Positions 9,284-17,655 of a DNA stretch of 64,000 nt are shown one piece after another; the stretch's first letter is position 1; each line of letters opens with the position of its first letter. A program made the position numbers and the translations under genes. Under the pieces are notes generated by a model. The model made no database searches and was not told the DNA's origin. It worked only from the letters and a program-made list of their open reading frames with translations. The stretch is from Devosia oryzisoli. GTDB lineage: Bacteria; Pseudomonadota; Alphaproteobacteria; Rhizobiales; Devosiaceae. The stretch spans positions 1 through 64,000 of the forward strand of contig NZ_JACYFU010000002.1 in assembly GCF_014837245.1 (NCBI RefSeq). The letters run 5' to 3'.

Positions 9284-10318
9284 ATGAGCCCATCCTCCAT
9301 GCCCGCCGAGCGGTTGCTCGAACTCGACGACGTGCAGGTCCACTTTCCGATGCGCGAAGGCCTCGTGAAGGCCGTCAACGGCGTGTCCTACCACGTCAAC
9401 AAGGGCGAAGTGCTCGGCATTGTCGGCGAAAGCGGCTCTGGCAAATCGATCACTGCCCGCTCCATCATGCGCCTCTTGCCCAAAAAGGCTGTGGAGCCCG
9501 GTGGGCGGATCAGCTTCAGGCCACGCACCGGCGAGGAGTACGAGTTGTCGTCCCTTTCGCGCAACAGCCGGGCCATTCGGCAGGTGCGCGGCAATCATAT
9601 CGGGATGATCTTCCAGGAGCCGATGACGGCCCTGTCGCCGGTGCACACCATCGGCATGCAGATCATGCGCACGGTGCAACTGCACAAGAAGCTGGGCAAG
9701 GCAGCGGCGCGCGAGAGGGCCATCGACCTGCTCGCCAAGGTGCAATTGCCCCGTCCCAGGGAACTCGTCGACGCCTATCCGCACCAGCTTTCGGGCGGCA
9801 TGCGCCAGCGCGCCATGATTGCGCTCGCCATTTCGTGCGACCCGAGCCTGCTGATTGCCGACGAGCCGACGACGGCGCTGGACGTGACGACCGAAGCCCA
9901 GATCCTTGACCTGCTGAAATCGCTGCAGTCCGAGCTGGGGATGGCGATCATCTTCATCACCCACAATTTTGGCGTGGTGGCCGACATCGCAGACCGCGTC
10001 TCGGTGATGTACCTGGGCAAGATCGTCGAGACGGCTACCGTCGACGACATCTTCTATGCGCCCAAGCACCCATACACGCAGGCACTGCTGCGCTCGATTC
10101 CGCGCCTCGGCGTCGATCAGGGGCGGCGCCTGCCGACCATTCCCGGCATGGTGCCCGACCCCTTCAGCGTGCCGCCCGGCTGCTCCTTCAATCCGCGCTG
10201 CAGCCACGCGATCGCCGGACTCTGCGATGTCAAAACGCCGCCTGAAAAGCGCTTCGGCAACCAGATGTCGCGCTGCCATATCGCCGACCAGTTCGTGCAG
10301 GAGCCGGCTCATGTCTGA
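9284..10318 (+). CDS. ABC transporter ATPase, DppD/OppD type
   Basis: This 344-aa ATPase has Walker A GESGSGKS, signature [15 protein letters not shown], Walker [14 protein letters not shown] and the switch His in [13 protein letters not shown]. The C-terminal oligopeptide-transporter extension is present, including [19 protein letters not shown] with Cys residues that bind a 4Fe-4S cluster in some relatives. Possible starts are ATG at 9269 (overlapping the permease), 9284 or 9299; none has a strong Shine-Dalgarno site, and I take 9284 because it lies just past the permease stop. It forms a heterodimer with the next gene product. Confidence 0.9.
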   Translation: MSPSSMPAERLLELDDVQVHFPMREGLVKAVNGVSYHVNKGEVLGIVGESGSGKSITARSIMRLLPKKAVEPGGRISFRPRTGEEYELSSLSRNSRAIRQVRGNHIGMIFQEPMTALSPVHTIGMQIMRTVQLHKKLGKAAARERAIDLLAKVQLPRPRELVDAYPHQLSGGMRQRAMIALAISCDPSLLIADEPTTALDVTTEAQILDLLKSLQSELGMAIIFITHNFGVVADIADRVSVMYLGKIVETATVDDIFYAPKHPYTQALLRSIPRLGVDQGRRLPTIPGMVPDPFSVPPGCSFNPRCSHAIAGLCDVKTPPEKRFGNQMSRCHIADQFVQEPAHV

Positions 10319-11360
10319 GGCATCGATGCAAACTTCAGCGCTGCCCGATGACGTCCTGATCTCGGTGCGCAACCTCAAAAAGTATTTCCCCGTGCATGCC
10401 GGCTGGCTGCGGCGCGAAGTGGGACAGGTCAAAGCCATCGACGATGTGTCGCTCGACATCAGGAAGGGCGAGACTCTCGGTCTGGTGGGCGAATCCGGTT
10501 CCGGGAAATCCACTGTCGCCCGGCTGATGCTGCGCGCCTATTCCTTGACCGACGGACAAATCCTTTTCCGCCAGTCAGACGGCTCCACCATCGATCTCTC
10601 GCAGCTTTCGGATCGGGAAATGCGTGCCGTGCGGCGGGAGATGCAGATGATCTTCCAGGATCCCTACTCCTCGCTCAATCCGCGCATGACGCTGCTTGAG
10701 CTGGTGGGCGAGCCGATGATCATCCACGGCGCCGGCAGCCAGGGCGAAATTCGCGACCGGGTGGCCGAACTCCTGCAGGTGGTCGGCCTTCGCCCCGAAT
10801 TCATCAACCGCTATCCGCACGCTTTCTCGGGCGGACAGCGCCAGCGCATCGGCATTGCCCGGGCCTTGGCACTCAACCCCAGCTTCATTGCGGCTGACGA
10901 GGCGGTGTCGGCGCTCGACGTGTCGGTGGCAGCGCAGAACATCAACCTGCTGCAGGACCTTCAGGAGAAATTCGGCCTCACCTATCTCTTCATCACCCAC
11001 GATCTGGGCATGGTGGAGCACATCTCAGACCGGGTCGGCGTGATGTATCTGGGACGGTTGATGGAAGTGGCGCCGACCGAGCAGTTGTTCGCCAAGCCGC
11101 TCCATCCCTATACCGAAGCGCTGATGGCCGCCGTGCCGCAGCCCGACCCGCGCGGCAATCGCATCCGGAAGCGAGTGCCGCTCAAGGGCGAGATCGCCAA
11201 TGCGGCCAATCCACCGGCCGGCTGCGCCTTTCATCCCCGTTGCCCCTATGCCCAGGCGAAGTGCAGCGCCGAAGTGCCTGCCCTGCGGACGGTTGAAGGC
11301 GGTCGGCAGGTGCGCTGCCACTTTGCCGAAGAGCTGTCTCTTGTCGGGGCAGTCGCGTGA
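10311..11360 (+). CDS. ABC transporter ATPase, DppF/OppF type
   Basis: This 349-aa second ATPase has Walker [11 protein letters not shown]-loop region QMIFQDPYSSLNPRMTLLE, signature FSGGQRQRIGIARAL, a Walker B-like FIAADEAVSALDV and FITHDLGMVEHIS. Walker B reads ADEA where most relatives have DEPT; the catalytic Glu is kept. The C-terminal Cys motif (GCAFHPRCPYAQAKCS) is present. The ATG overlaps the previous stop by 8 bp and has GGAG 7 bases upstream, so translation is coupled. It completes the five-part importer. Confidence 0.92.
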   Translation: MSEASMQTSALPDDVLISVRNLKKYFPVHAGWLRREVGQVKAIDDVSLDIRKGETLGLVGESGSGKSTVARLMLRAYSLTDGQILFRQSDGSTIDLSQLSDREMRAVRREMQMIFQDPYSSLNPRMTLLELVGEPMIIHGAGSQGEIRDRVAELLQVVGLRPEFINRYPHAFSGGQRQRIGIARALALNPSFIAADEAVSALDVSVAAQNINLLQDLQEKFGLTYLFITHDLGMVEHISDRVGVMYLGRLMEVAPTEQLFAKPLHPYTEALMAAVPQPDPRGNRIRKRVPLKGEIANAANPPAGCAFHPRCPYAQAKCSAEVPALRTVEGGRQVRCHFAEELSLVGAVA

Positions 11361-12586
11361 CAGAAAACTTGTTGCCGGTCGATGCCGATCTTGCGGCGCT
11401 TTATGCGCCACATCTGCGCTTTGACAGCGCCGAGCCCTATTTCCCCCACGCCCTGGGCTATACCGTCTTCCGCAGCCCGGGCCACTCGCCCTCAAGCAAG
11501 TTCGAGATCGATCCCGCCGGCACCCTGACGCTTGAATACGCCATTTATTACGATTGGGACATCGGTCACCTCTATGACCTCGAGCATGTCTGGGTGCATG
11601 TCGGGGAAACCGGCCAGGTCATCCGCGTCGAAGCGTCCGCCCATGGTGGCCGCAAGCCCATGGACATCGGCCCCGGCCTTCCGGAGATGGATGCGACCCA
11701 CCCGATCCTTTACGTCGAAGCCGGCAAGCACGCCCATTGGGCCCAGCCCGGCCATATGACCGCTGCCGACCGTCAAAAGCTGGCCAGCCTCTGCGGTTCA
11801 CTCGCTGGCGTCGAAGGCGTGCATCTCGGCAATCTCTTCGCCCAACGCGGCGATTACATCACCACCCCAAGACGCCACCGCCTCGCCCGCCTCAAGATGG
11901 CCGCCGATGCTTTTGTGCCCAGCCACACCTACCTGGCCTCAGCGACCCCGAGGCTTCTCCTCCCCTGGCCGGAACTCGAAGCCACCATCCCGCAGCGCGT
12001 TACTGAAATCATGACCGACCTCGAAACCGACCAGTCCCACTTTGCCGCCATTTTTCTCGATTGCGGCGATACTCTCATCGACGAGCGCACCGAGGTCAAA
12101 CTACCGGGTAGCGAAGTCGTCATCCGCGCCGACCTCATCCCCGGCGCCAAGGAGATGATGGATAGTCTGAAAGCCGCTGGTCACAGGTTGATCCTCGTTG
12201 CCGATGGTCCGCGCCAGACCTTCGTCAACATGCTGACCCATCACGGTCTCTGGGATCACTTCGACGCCCACATCATCTCCGAGGATGTCGGCGTCCACAA
12301 ACCCGATGCCCGCATGTTCGACGCCGCGCTCGCCGCCGCTGGCCTCACTCGGGACGATGCCTGGCGCACCGTCATGGTCGGCAACAATCTCTCGCGCGAC
12401 ATCTGCGGCGCCAATGCGCTCGGTATCACGTCGGTTTTCATGGCGTGGTCGACCCTGCGCACCCACGTCCCCGCCGATGCTTCCGAAGTGCCCAACTATC
12501 GCATCGAGGCCCCGGCGGAACTGCCCGGCCTCCTGGAAAGGCTCGAAGTGCTGACCAAACACCGCGCTCCCTTCGCCCAACGCTAA
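11357..12586 (+). CDS. HAD-superfamily hydrolase fused to an N-terminal Vps62-like domain
   Basis: This 409-aa protein starts at a GTG that overlaps the ATPase stop (GTGA). Residues 1 to about 225 form a domain with LYDLEHVWVHVGE, ASAHGGRKP and THPILYVEAGKHAHW; the order of acidic/His segment, SAHGG and THPxxYVxxGxHA resembles the Vps62-type domain of fungal and plant proteins. From about 228 a HAD domain follows: FLDCGDTLID (motif I, DxGDT form), ILVADGPR (II), VHKPDARMF (III, Lys) and MVGNNLSRDICGAN (IV). The fusion inside an ABC/glycosidase array suggests a phosphosugar phosphatase with a carbohydrate- or metal-binding front half, but both parts of that are inference. The N-domain match is from memory of motifs, not a search. 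Confidence 0.75.
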   Translation: MTENLLPVDADLAALYAPHLRFDSAEPYFPHALGYTVFRSPGHSPSSKFEIDPAGTLTLEYAIYYDWDIGHLYDLEHVWVHVGETGQVIRVEASAHGGRKPMDIGPGLPEMDATHPILYVEAGKHAHWAQPGHMTAADRQKLASLCGSLAGVEGVHLGNLFAQRGDYITTPRRHRLARLKMAADAFVPSHTYLASATPRLLLPWPELEATIPQRVTEIMTDLETDQSHFAAIFLDCGDTLIDERTEVKLPGSEVVIRADLIPGAKEMMDSLKAAGHRLILVADGPRQTFVNMLTHHGLWDHFDAHIISEDVGVHKPDARMFDAALAAAGLTRDDAWRTVMVGNNLSRDICGANALGITSVFMAWSTLRTHVPADASEVPNYRIEAPAELPGLLERLEVLTKHRAPFAQR

Positions 12587-12614
12587 CGTAATGCTAACGA
12601 TAGGCTAACTATGT
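12582..12614 (+). repeat. Three tandem 11-bp repeats over a stop/start junction
   Basis: GCTAACGTAAT, GCTAACGATAG and GCTAACTATGT follow one another exactly. The first unit contains the TAA of the HAD gene and the last contains the ATG of the next gene. All three share GCTAAC, so the spacer may have grown by slippage or may be a binding array. Confidence 0.75.
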
Positions 12615-15067
12615 CCGTGCCATTGCTGACCATTTCCCGCGGTGACAGCGTGACCGCCTGGGAGCTCTCTCCCACGACTGCAATCTATTATCCCGGCACA
12701 CCCGCTCCAGCGCGAGATTCGCAAAACTATCATTATATCAACGGGTTCGTTGACGTCGGCGATCTTCCTTGTCGCGTCGCCACCTGGCGCGACGTGGCAA
12801 CTCGCACCGTTTCCTTAAAGACCGACTGGGAAGTCGAAAGCCTAAACCTCCCCGGCAGCAATCGCCGCGTCGAATTCACCCAGTTCCGATACCGCCCTAC
12901 CCGCCTCAACCGCTGGTGCAGAACGCGAATTGCCGCGCCCGAAGATCGCTACTGCTCCTTCCGCCTCACCACCTGCGGCGGCATCCATATCTGGGTCGAG
13001 GGCGAACTTGCAGCTCGTTTCGAACCTTTCACGCGCAACGAGTCGCACGATACTGTTGTCCACCTGCCGATCAAGGCCACTGGCAGCGAAGTCATTATCC
13101 TGACCGAGGAGATCGCCGAACGCGACACCAACTGGTTCTTCGAGCTCAGCCTGATCGACAAGGTCCAGCTCGACATTTTCCTCCCCGGCGCCGAGATCGG
13201 TGAACAGGCGGGTTCCCTCAAGGCCCTTGCCGCCCAGGTCCGTTGCCGCGGCGAAGTGATGAGTGCGAGTGCAGATGAGGACGTGGTTCTCCTCTTCGAT
13301 ACGCCGTCAGCGATGGATGTCGAAATCGAGGTCAGTTTCGCCAGCACATCGCACACCCATGCCAGCGCGCTCAGACGCAGGATAACCCTCAGAGCCGGCG
13401 CCACCGAGGTGTTTGTCTGCCATGCCAGCGAACTGGACGATGGCTACTATAATGTCCCTCTGATTTTTTGCATCGGCAAATCCCGCGTCGAGCGTGTCAT
13501 CGGCTGCGCCGTCCTCCACGCCCTCGAGCCTCAGTTTATCCCCGGCGACCTCGCCGCCCGCAAGCGCGTCGCCCTCGATCACGCGGCTCGCCACGGCGAA
13601 CACCGCATGGGTACGGTCGTCGCGCTTTTCGAAACCGGCCATAACGACGACCCGCGCATTCGCCCCATCCTCGAGGACACGCTCACGTCGCTCGAGGAAC
13701 GACGGGACTGCGCCGACTTTGTTGCCGTCCCCCTTCTCTGGGCCTATCACCGCCATGCTGTCGGCTTCCCTCGGGATCTGCGGACGCGGCTCGAGCAGGT
13801 CCTTCAGGGGTTCCGGTATTGGGTGGATGAGCCCGGCAATGACGTCATGTGGTTCTGGAGTGAAAACCACGCGCTCTGCTTCCACGTCTCCCAACTTCTC
13901 GCCGGCCTCGCCTGGCCCAACGCAACCTTCTCCGCCTCCGGCCGCACCGGTCGCGAGCAGGCCGTAATCGCCACGGAGCGCCTAAACCTCTGGTTCGACG
14001 CCGTCGAGGAAGACGGTCTCGCCGAGTGGAATTCATCGGCCTATTATCCCGTCGATTTCATCGGCTTGCTCGCCCTCGCCGAACTCGCGCCCGAGCCCAT
14101 CGCCTCGCGCGCCGAGGGCCTCTGCGATCGCATCTTCACCATGCTCTCGCTCCATACCCTCAACGCCGTACCGGCCGGCTCAATGGGTCGCGCCTATGAC
14201 AAGGAACTGCGCGCCGGTCCCCTGACCGAACTCGCCCCCTTCGCCGCCGTCGCCTTCGGCAAAGGCTGGCTCAACAGCGGTGTCGCCTCCCTGCCCCTCT
14301 TTGCGGCCGGCCGCTACGAACCGCCGGCGGACCTCCAGCACTACGCCCAGCCGGGCGCTGGCCAAACCATCTCAGCGCAATACCGGCAAGGCTATGGCCC
14401 GGCCGCGTTGCTCACGCTGCACAAGACTGAGACCATTCAGCTGTCCACCAATAGCGGCGCCCGCGCCGGCGGCTACGGACATCAGCAGCACGTCATCGAC
14501 CTGCGCTTTGCGACCCATCCAATGGCCCGCAGCTGGATCAACCATCCCGGCGAGGACGATCCGTGGGGCCACCAGCGACCGTCCTACTGGGCCGGCAACG
14601 GCAATCTGCCGCGCGTCCTGCAGGAAGGCGGCACCGCCCTCGTCCTTTATCGCCTCAACACCGATGCCCGGCTCGACTTCACCCACATTTACGCTTCCAA
14701 CAGCGGCGTCGAGCATATCGTGCGCGGCGACACCCTCGTCCTGCGGGCCGGCACGGCCATGGTGGCCTACAAGGCGACGTCCCCGTTGCACGCCATCGTG
14801 ACCGGCCCGGGTGCAGGCCTCGAATACCGCCAGTTTGGCCGCGAGCAGGGCTGGGCCGTGATCACCGCCGAAGGCCAGGATCTCGATAAGTTCGCCACTC
14901 AGGCCGCCGCACTGCGGCTTGATCTCAAGGATGACGGCACACGGCTCGTCCTTGCCGGCCCGGGCAGGCAAGATTTGACCCTGAGCTGGACTAGGTCGGC
15001 TGAGGAGGAGCAGCGCACCGCGCAGCTCACGGCCAAACCTGCCATTGTCGTGCGCTCGACGCCTTGA
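12611..15067 (+). CDS. Unrecognised 818-aa protein, possible alpha/alpha-toroid carbohydrate enzyme
   Basis: I do not recognise this protein. The first 310 residues are beta-rich with two apparent sandwich-like parts (for example CSFRLTTCGGIHIWVEGELA near 117-136). The middle, about 330-580, is helical and contains NDVMWFWSENHALCFH near 409-424 and EWNSSAYYPVDFIGLLALAE near 475-494. The C-terminal third is again beta-rich, with GGYGHQQHVIDLRFATHP near 620. Helical barrel followed by beta sandwich is the plan of heparinase II/III-like lyases and several GH families, and the Trp, His, Glu, Asn and Tyr clusters would suit carbohydrate binding. No signal peptide is seen, implying action in the cytoplasm on an imported substrate. 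It starts 25 bp after the HAD gene and overlaps the next frame, so it is part of the operon. Confidence 0.7.
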   Translation: MSVPLLTISRGDSVTAWELSPTTAIYYPGTPAPARDSQNYHYINGFVDVGDLPCRVATWRDVATRTVSLKTDWEVESLNLPGSNRRVEFTQFRYRPTRLNRWCRTRIAAPEDRYCSFRLTTCGGIHIWVEGELAARFEPFTRNESHDTVVHLPIKATGSEVIILTEEIAERDTNWFFELSLIDKVQLDIFLPGAEIGEQAGSLKALAAQVRCRGEVMSASADEDVVLLFDTPSAMDVEIEVSFASTSHTHASALRRRITLRAGATEVFVCHASELDDGYYNVPLIFCIGKSRVERVIGCAVLHALEPQFIPGDLAARKRVALDHAARHGEHRMGTVVALFETGHNDDPRIRPILEDTLTSLEERRDCADFVAVPLLWAYHRHAVGFPRDLRTRLEQVLQGFRYWVDEPGNDVMWFWSENHALCFHVSQLLAGLAWPNATFSASGRTGREQAVIATERLNLWFDAVEEDGLAEWNSSAYYPVDFIGLLALAELAPEPIASRAEGLCDRIFTMLSLHTLNAVPAGSMGRAYDKELRAGPLTELAPFAAVAFGKGWLNSGVASLPLFAAGRYEPPADLQHYAQPGAGQTISAQYRQGYGPAALLTLHKTETIQLSTNSGARAGGYGHQQHVIDLRFATHPMARSWINHPGEDDPWGHQRPSYWAGNGNLPRVLQEGGTALVLYRLNTDARLDFTHIYASNSGVEHIVRGDTLVLRAGTAMVAYKATSPLHAIVTGPGAGLEYRQFGREQGWAVITAEGQDLDKFATQAAALRLDLKDDGTRLVLAGPGRQDLTLSWTRSAEEEQRTAQLTAKPAIVVRSTP

Positions 15068-15084
15068 CGCCGCGACGATCCGTC

Positions 15085-16665
15085 ATGCCTCACTATCGTG
15101 CCGAACCGATCGCACCCGGGCCCTTCGAACCCAATTGGAACTCCCTCAAGAGCCAGTACCGTCCGCCCGACTGGTTTCGCGACGCCAAGTTCGGAGTCTG
15201 GGCGCATTGGGGTCCTCAGTGCCAGCCCGAAGCTGGCGACTGGTACGCGCGGCACATGTACGTGCAGGGCCATTGGCAATCCGATTATCACCGCAAGACA
15301 TACGGCCATCCCGCCGATGCCGGCTTTATCGACGTGATCGGTGACTGGAAGGCCGAAAACTGGGACCCCGACGACCTGCTCGATCTCTATGTGAAGGCGG
15401 GGGCGAAGTATTTCGTGGCCATGGCCAATCACCACGACAATTTCGACAATTATGCCTCGCGCTGGCATGGCTGGAATTCGACTCGCATGGGACCGATGCG
15501 CGACATCGTCGGCATCTGGGCTGAGAAGACCCGTGCTCGCGGGCTCAAATTCGGGGCCTCCAACCACGGTGCCCATGTCTGGCACTGGTGGCAGCCCGCC
15601 TATGGCTATGATCCGGAAGGCAATCGCGCCGGCGAACGCTATGACGCGTCAAAACTGACGAAAGAAGATGGGGCCGGCACCTTCTGGGAAGGCCTCGACC
15701 CGCAGGACCTCTATGGCGGCGCGGTCATGCCCCTGCCCGACGGCATAACCGACGCGAAAAGCGCGGAACAATGGCACGAAGCCCACGATGGCATCTGGGA
15801 CGAGGCGCCGCCGGAGGCCAATCGAGCCTTCGCCGAAAGCTGGTACCGCCGCTGCCGTGACCTGGTCGACAGGTACAGGCCGGACCTGCTCTATTTCGAC
15901 AATCACGACCTGCCCCTGGGTCAGGCCGGTCTCGACATGGCCGCCCACTTCTACAATGCGTCCCTGGGCTGGAATGGCGGGCGCATGAAGGTGGTGCTCA
16001 ACACCAAGCTCCTGCCCGGCGAGCGCGCCGGGGCCCTGGTGGAAGACGTCGAACGCGGTTTTCGCTCCGAGATCATCCCCCACCCCTGGCAGACCGATAC
16101 CTGCATCGGCGACTGGCACTATCGGCGAGATATCTTCGAGAACAAGCAGTACAAATCAGCTGCTTCGGTCGTCCACAGGTTATGCGACGTCGTCGCCAAG
16201 AACGGCAACCTGCTGCTCAGCGTGCCGATCAGGGGCGACGGCACCATCGATGCCGAGGAACGGCGCATTGTCGAGGAGATCGGCGACTGGAATGCACGGC
16301 ATGGGGAAGCGATTTTTGGCTCGCGTCCTTGGCGCGTCTCAGGCGAAGGCCCCACAACTCTTCCCGAAGGCCTCTTTGGTGAATCCTCCGTTAGCCCCTT
16401 CTCTGGCGATGACGTCCGTTTCACTACCAAAGACAACACGGTCTACGCCGCGACACTGGGCCCAAAGTCAGGTCCCCTCAGCATCTCCTCGCTCGCCGAT
16501 AACTCCGCAACCGGCACTGGGCAAGTTGAGCACGTGGAAGTCATAGGATCCGAAGCAACGATCCCCTTCTCTCGAGATGAGACCGGCCTCCACCTCACCA
16601 TCCCGGAGCGGGTTGGACACGCCTTCGGATTGGTTCTGCGGATCAGTGGACGCGGTTTGAGCTAG
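15085..16665 (+). CDS. GH29-like alpha-L-fucosidase, cytoplasmic
   Basis: This 526-aa protein shows the GH29 barrel: PDWFRDAKFGVWAHWGPQCQ near 26-45, WDPDDLLDLYVKAGAKYFV with AMANHHDNFDNYAS just after it, and PDLLYFDNHDLPLG, in which Asp near 271 occupies the place of the catalytic nucleophile. The usual AKNGNLLLSVPIRGDG segment follows. GH29 enzymes release L-fucose from glycans with retention. There is no signal peptide, so the substrate is probably imported by the ABC system upstream. A TTG at 15064 overlaps the previous stop; I prefer the ATG at 15085 because MPHYRAEPIAPGPF looks like a natural N-terminus. Specificity could differ, since distant GH29 members act on other deoxy sugars. Confidence 0.85.
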   Translation: MPHYRAEPIAPGPFEPNWNSLKSQYRPPDWFRDAKFGVWAHWGPQCQPEAGDWYARHMYVQGHWQSDYHRKTYGHPADAGFIDVIGDWKAENWDPDDLLDLYVKAGAKYFVAMANHHDNFDNYASRWHGWNSTRMGPMRDIVGIWAEKTRARGLKFGASNHGAHVWHWWQPAYGYDPEGNRAGERYDASKLTKEDGAGTFWEGLDPQDLYGGAVMPLPDGITDAKSAEQWHEAHDGIWDEAPPEANRAFAESWYRRCRDLVDRYRPDLLYFDNHDLPLGQAGLDMAAHFYNASLGWNGGRMKVVLNTKLLPGERAGALVEDVERGFRSEIIPHPWQTDTCIGDWHYRRDIFENKQYKSAASVVHRLCDVVAKNGNLLLSVPIRGDGTIDAEERRIVEEIGDWNARHGEAIFGSRPWRVSGEGPTTLPEGLFGESSVSPFSGDDVRFTTKDNTVYAATLGPKSGPLSISSLADNSATGTGQVEHVEVIGSEATIPFSRDETGLHLTIPERVGHAFGLVLRISGRGLS

Positions 16666-16715
16666 GCATCTCAACTTGAGCGGCAGCTCTGAGCCGCGGG
16701 GACGCCAGTCGCGGC

Positions 16716-16990
16716 GGTCGGCTGAAGTCGAGCACGACGCCCTTCTGGTAAGCCCATAGGTCGAGGTCGCGCGAGATGAACTCGGCGCCTTGATCGACAC
16801 GGATTGATTGGGGATAGCCGACCTAGCGACAGACCCTTTCCAGCGCCAGAACCATTGCCTCCCCACGATAGCTGAACCTGGGATCAACCGCGAGCGAGAA
16901 CCGCGAGAAGGTGTCCACGATCGCCAGGATGCGCAGTCCGCCGCTGAAGCGCAAATCCACTTCAGTGTTGCCAGCGAGATGAGGCCGCGA
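16716..16990 (-). pseudogene. IS3-family transposase OrfB (integrase core), internal fragment with amber stop
   Basis: On the minus strand this reads ILAIVDTFSRFSLAVDPRFS, then YRGEAMVLALERVCR, a TAG, then VGYPQSIRVDQGAEFISRDL and DLWAYQKGVVLDFSRP. That is the rve core of IS3-family OrfB, with the first two catalytic Asp positions suggested by VDTFS and RVDQGAEF. Homology stops on both sides, so the piece lacks ends, the orfA gene and the last part of the DDE triad. It is a dead remnant beside the GH29 gene, and its neighbour is another transposase scrap. Confidence 0.85.
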
Positions 16991-17264
16991 GGCACCGAGC
17001 CTGCGGAAGTGGAACGGGATTTCAAAAGGTTGATATGGCGATTACCCGAGCTACACCCACGACAAGTCGGCCCCAGGCCGAGCTGAGGCATGTCAGTCAT
17101 GCTCAGGCTCCCTTTCTTCGAGTTCGTCGACTAGGCGGCTAGCCGAAGCTCCGAGCATTTCTTGCAGCAGTGCCTCTTCCGTAAGCGGTGTCCTACCCCC
17201 ACCTTCCATGCTCGTGTCGGCCATGGGATTGCGCACTGGTTGATTTCAGAGCGGGAGTTTCTCC

Positions 17265-17417
17265 ATGGACGCTGCAATGGAGGTTCTCACAAATGGCGGG
17301 AGGCGGCGTCGCAATCGGCAGTGGCCCGATGAGGTGAAGGCGCGGATTGTCGCCGAGACGTTGCGGCCGGGGGCGACAGTGAGCGAAGTTGCCCGGCGGC
17401 ATGGGCTGAAGGCCAAC
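17265..17417 (+). pseudogene. IS66-family TnpA, N-terminal fragment
   Basis: The frame begins MDAAMEVLTNGGRRRRNRQW and continues PDEVKARIVAETLRPGATVS, EVARRHGLKAN. This is the HTH start of IS66 accessory protein TnpA, which normally goes on with HLSEWRR and about 80 more residues. Here it is cut after LKAN and fused in frame to an unrelated tctA piece, so it is inactive as a transposition protein. Confidence 0.8.
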
Positions 17418-17420
17418 CTG

Positions 17421-17525
17421 GCGGCCGCAGGCGCGGCCAACAATGCTGCAGTCAGCGGCGGGTTCATCCCCTCGCTCGTGTTCGGCATCCCCGGCGACGC
17501 CATCGCGGCCATCATCATCGGCGTG
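17421..17525 (+). pseudogene. TctA-family tricarboxylate transporter, internal fragment
   Basis: Directly after the IS66 piece and in the same frame the sequence reads AAAGAANNAAVSGGFIPSLV and FGIPGDAIAAIIIGV. This is the conserved ANNA...GIPG segment of TctA, the large membrane subunit of tripartite tricarboxylate transporters. It covers about 35 of 500 residues. The frame then continues with HDTHVWPRRK and stops at 17579. I cannot assign 17526-17655. Confidence 0.78.
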
Positions 17526-17655
17526 CATGACACTCATGTCTGGCCGCGGAGGAAATGGCAGCTTTCAGGCAAAAGTTGATAACTTGCAGACGGCATACAA
17601 GGTGAAGGGTTTCGGACTGTCCGCTTCTGATCAGGATCGAGCCAATCCAGACGGC

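Noticed and set aside
17520..17545. VHDTHVW as a remnant of a CDF metal exporter
   Set aside because: It looks like the CDF motif HDxHVW and would suit the metal locus, but no CDF homology extends on either side, so it is probably chance.
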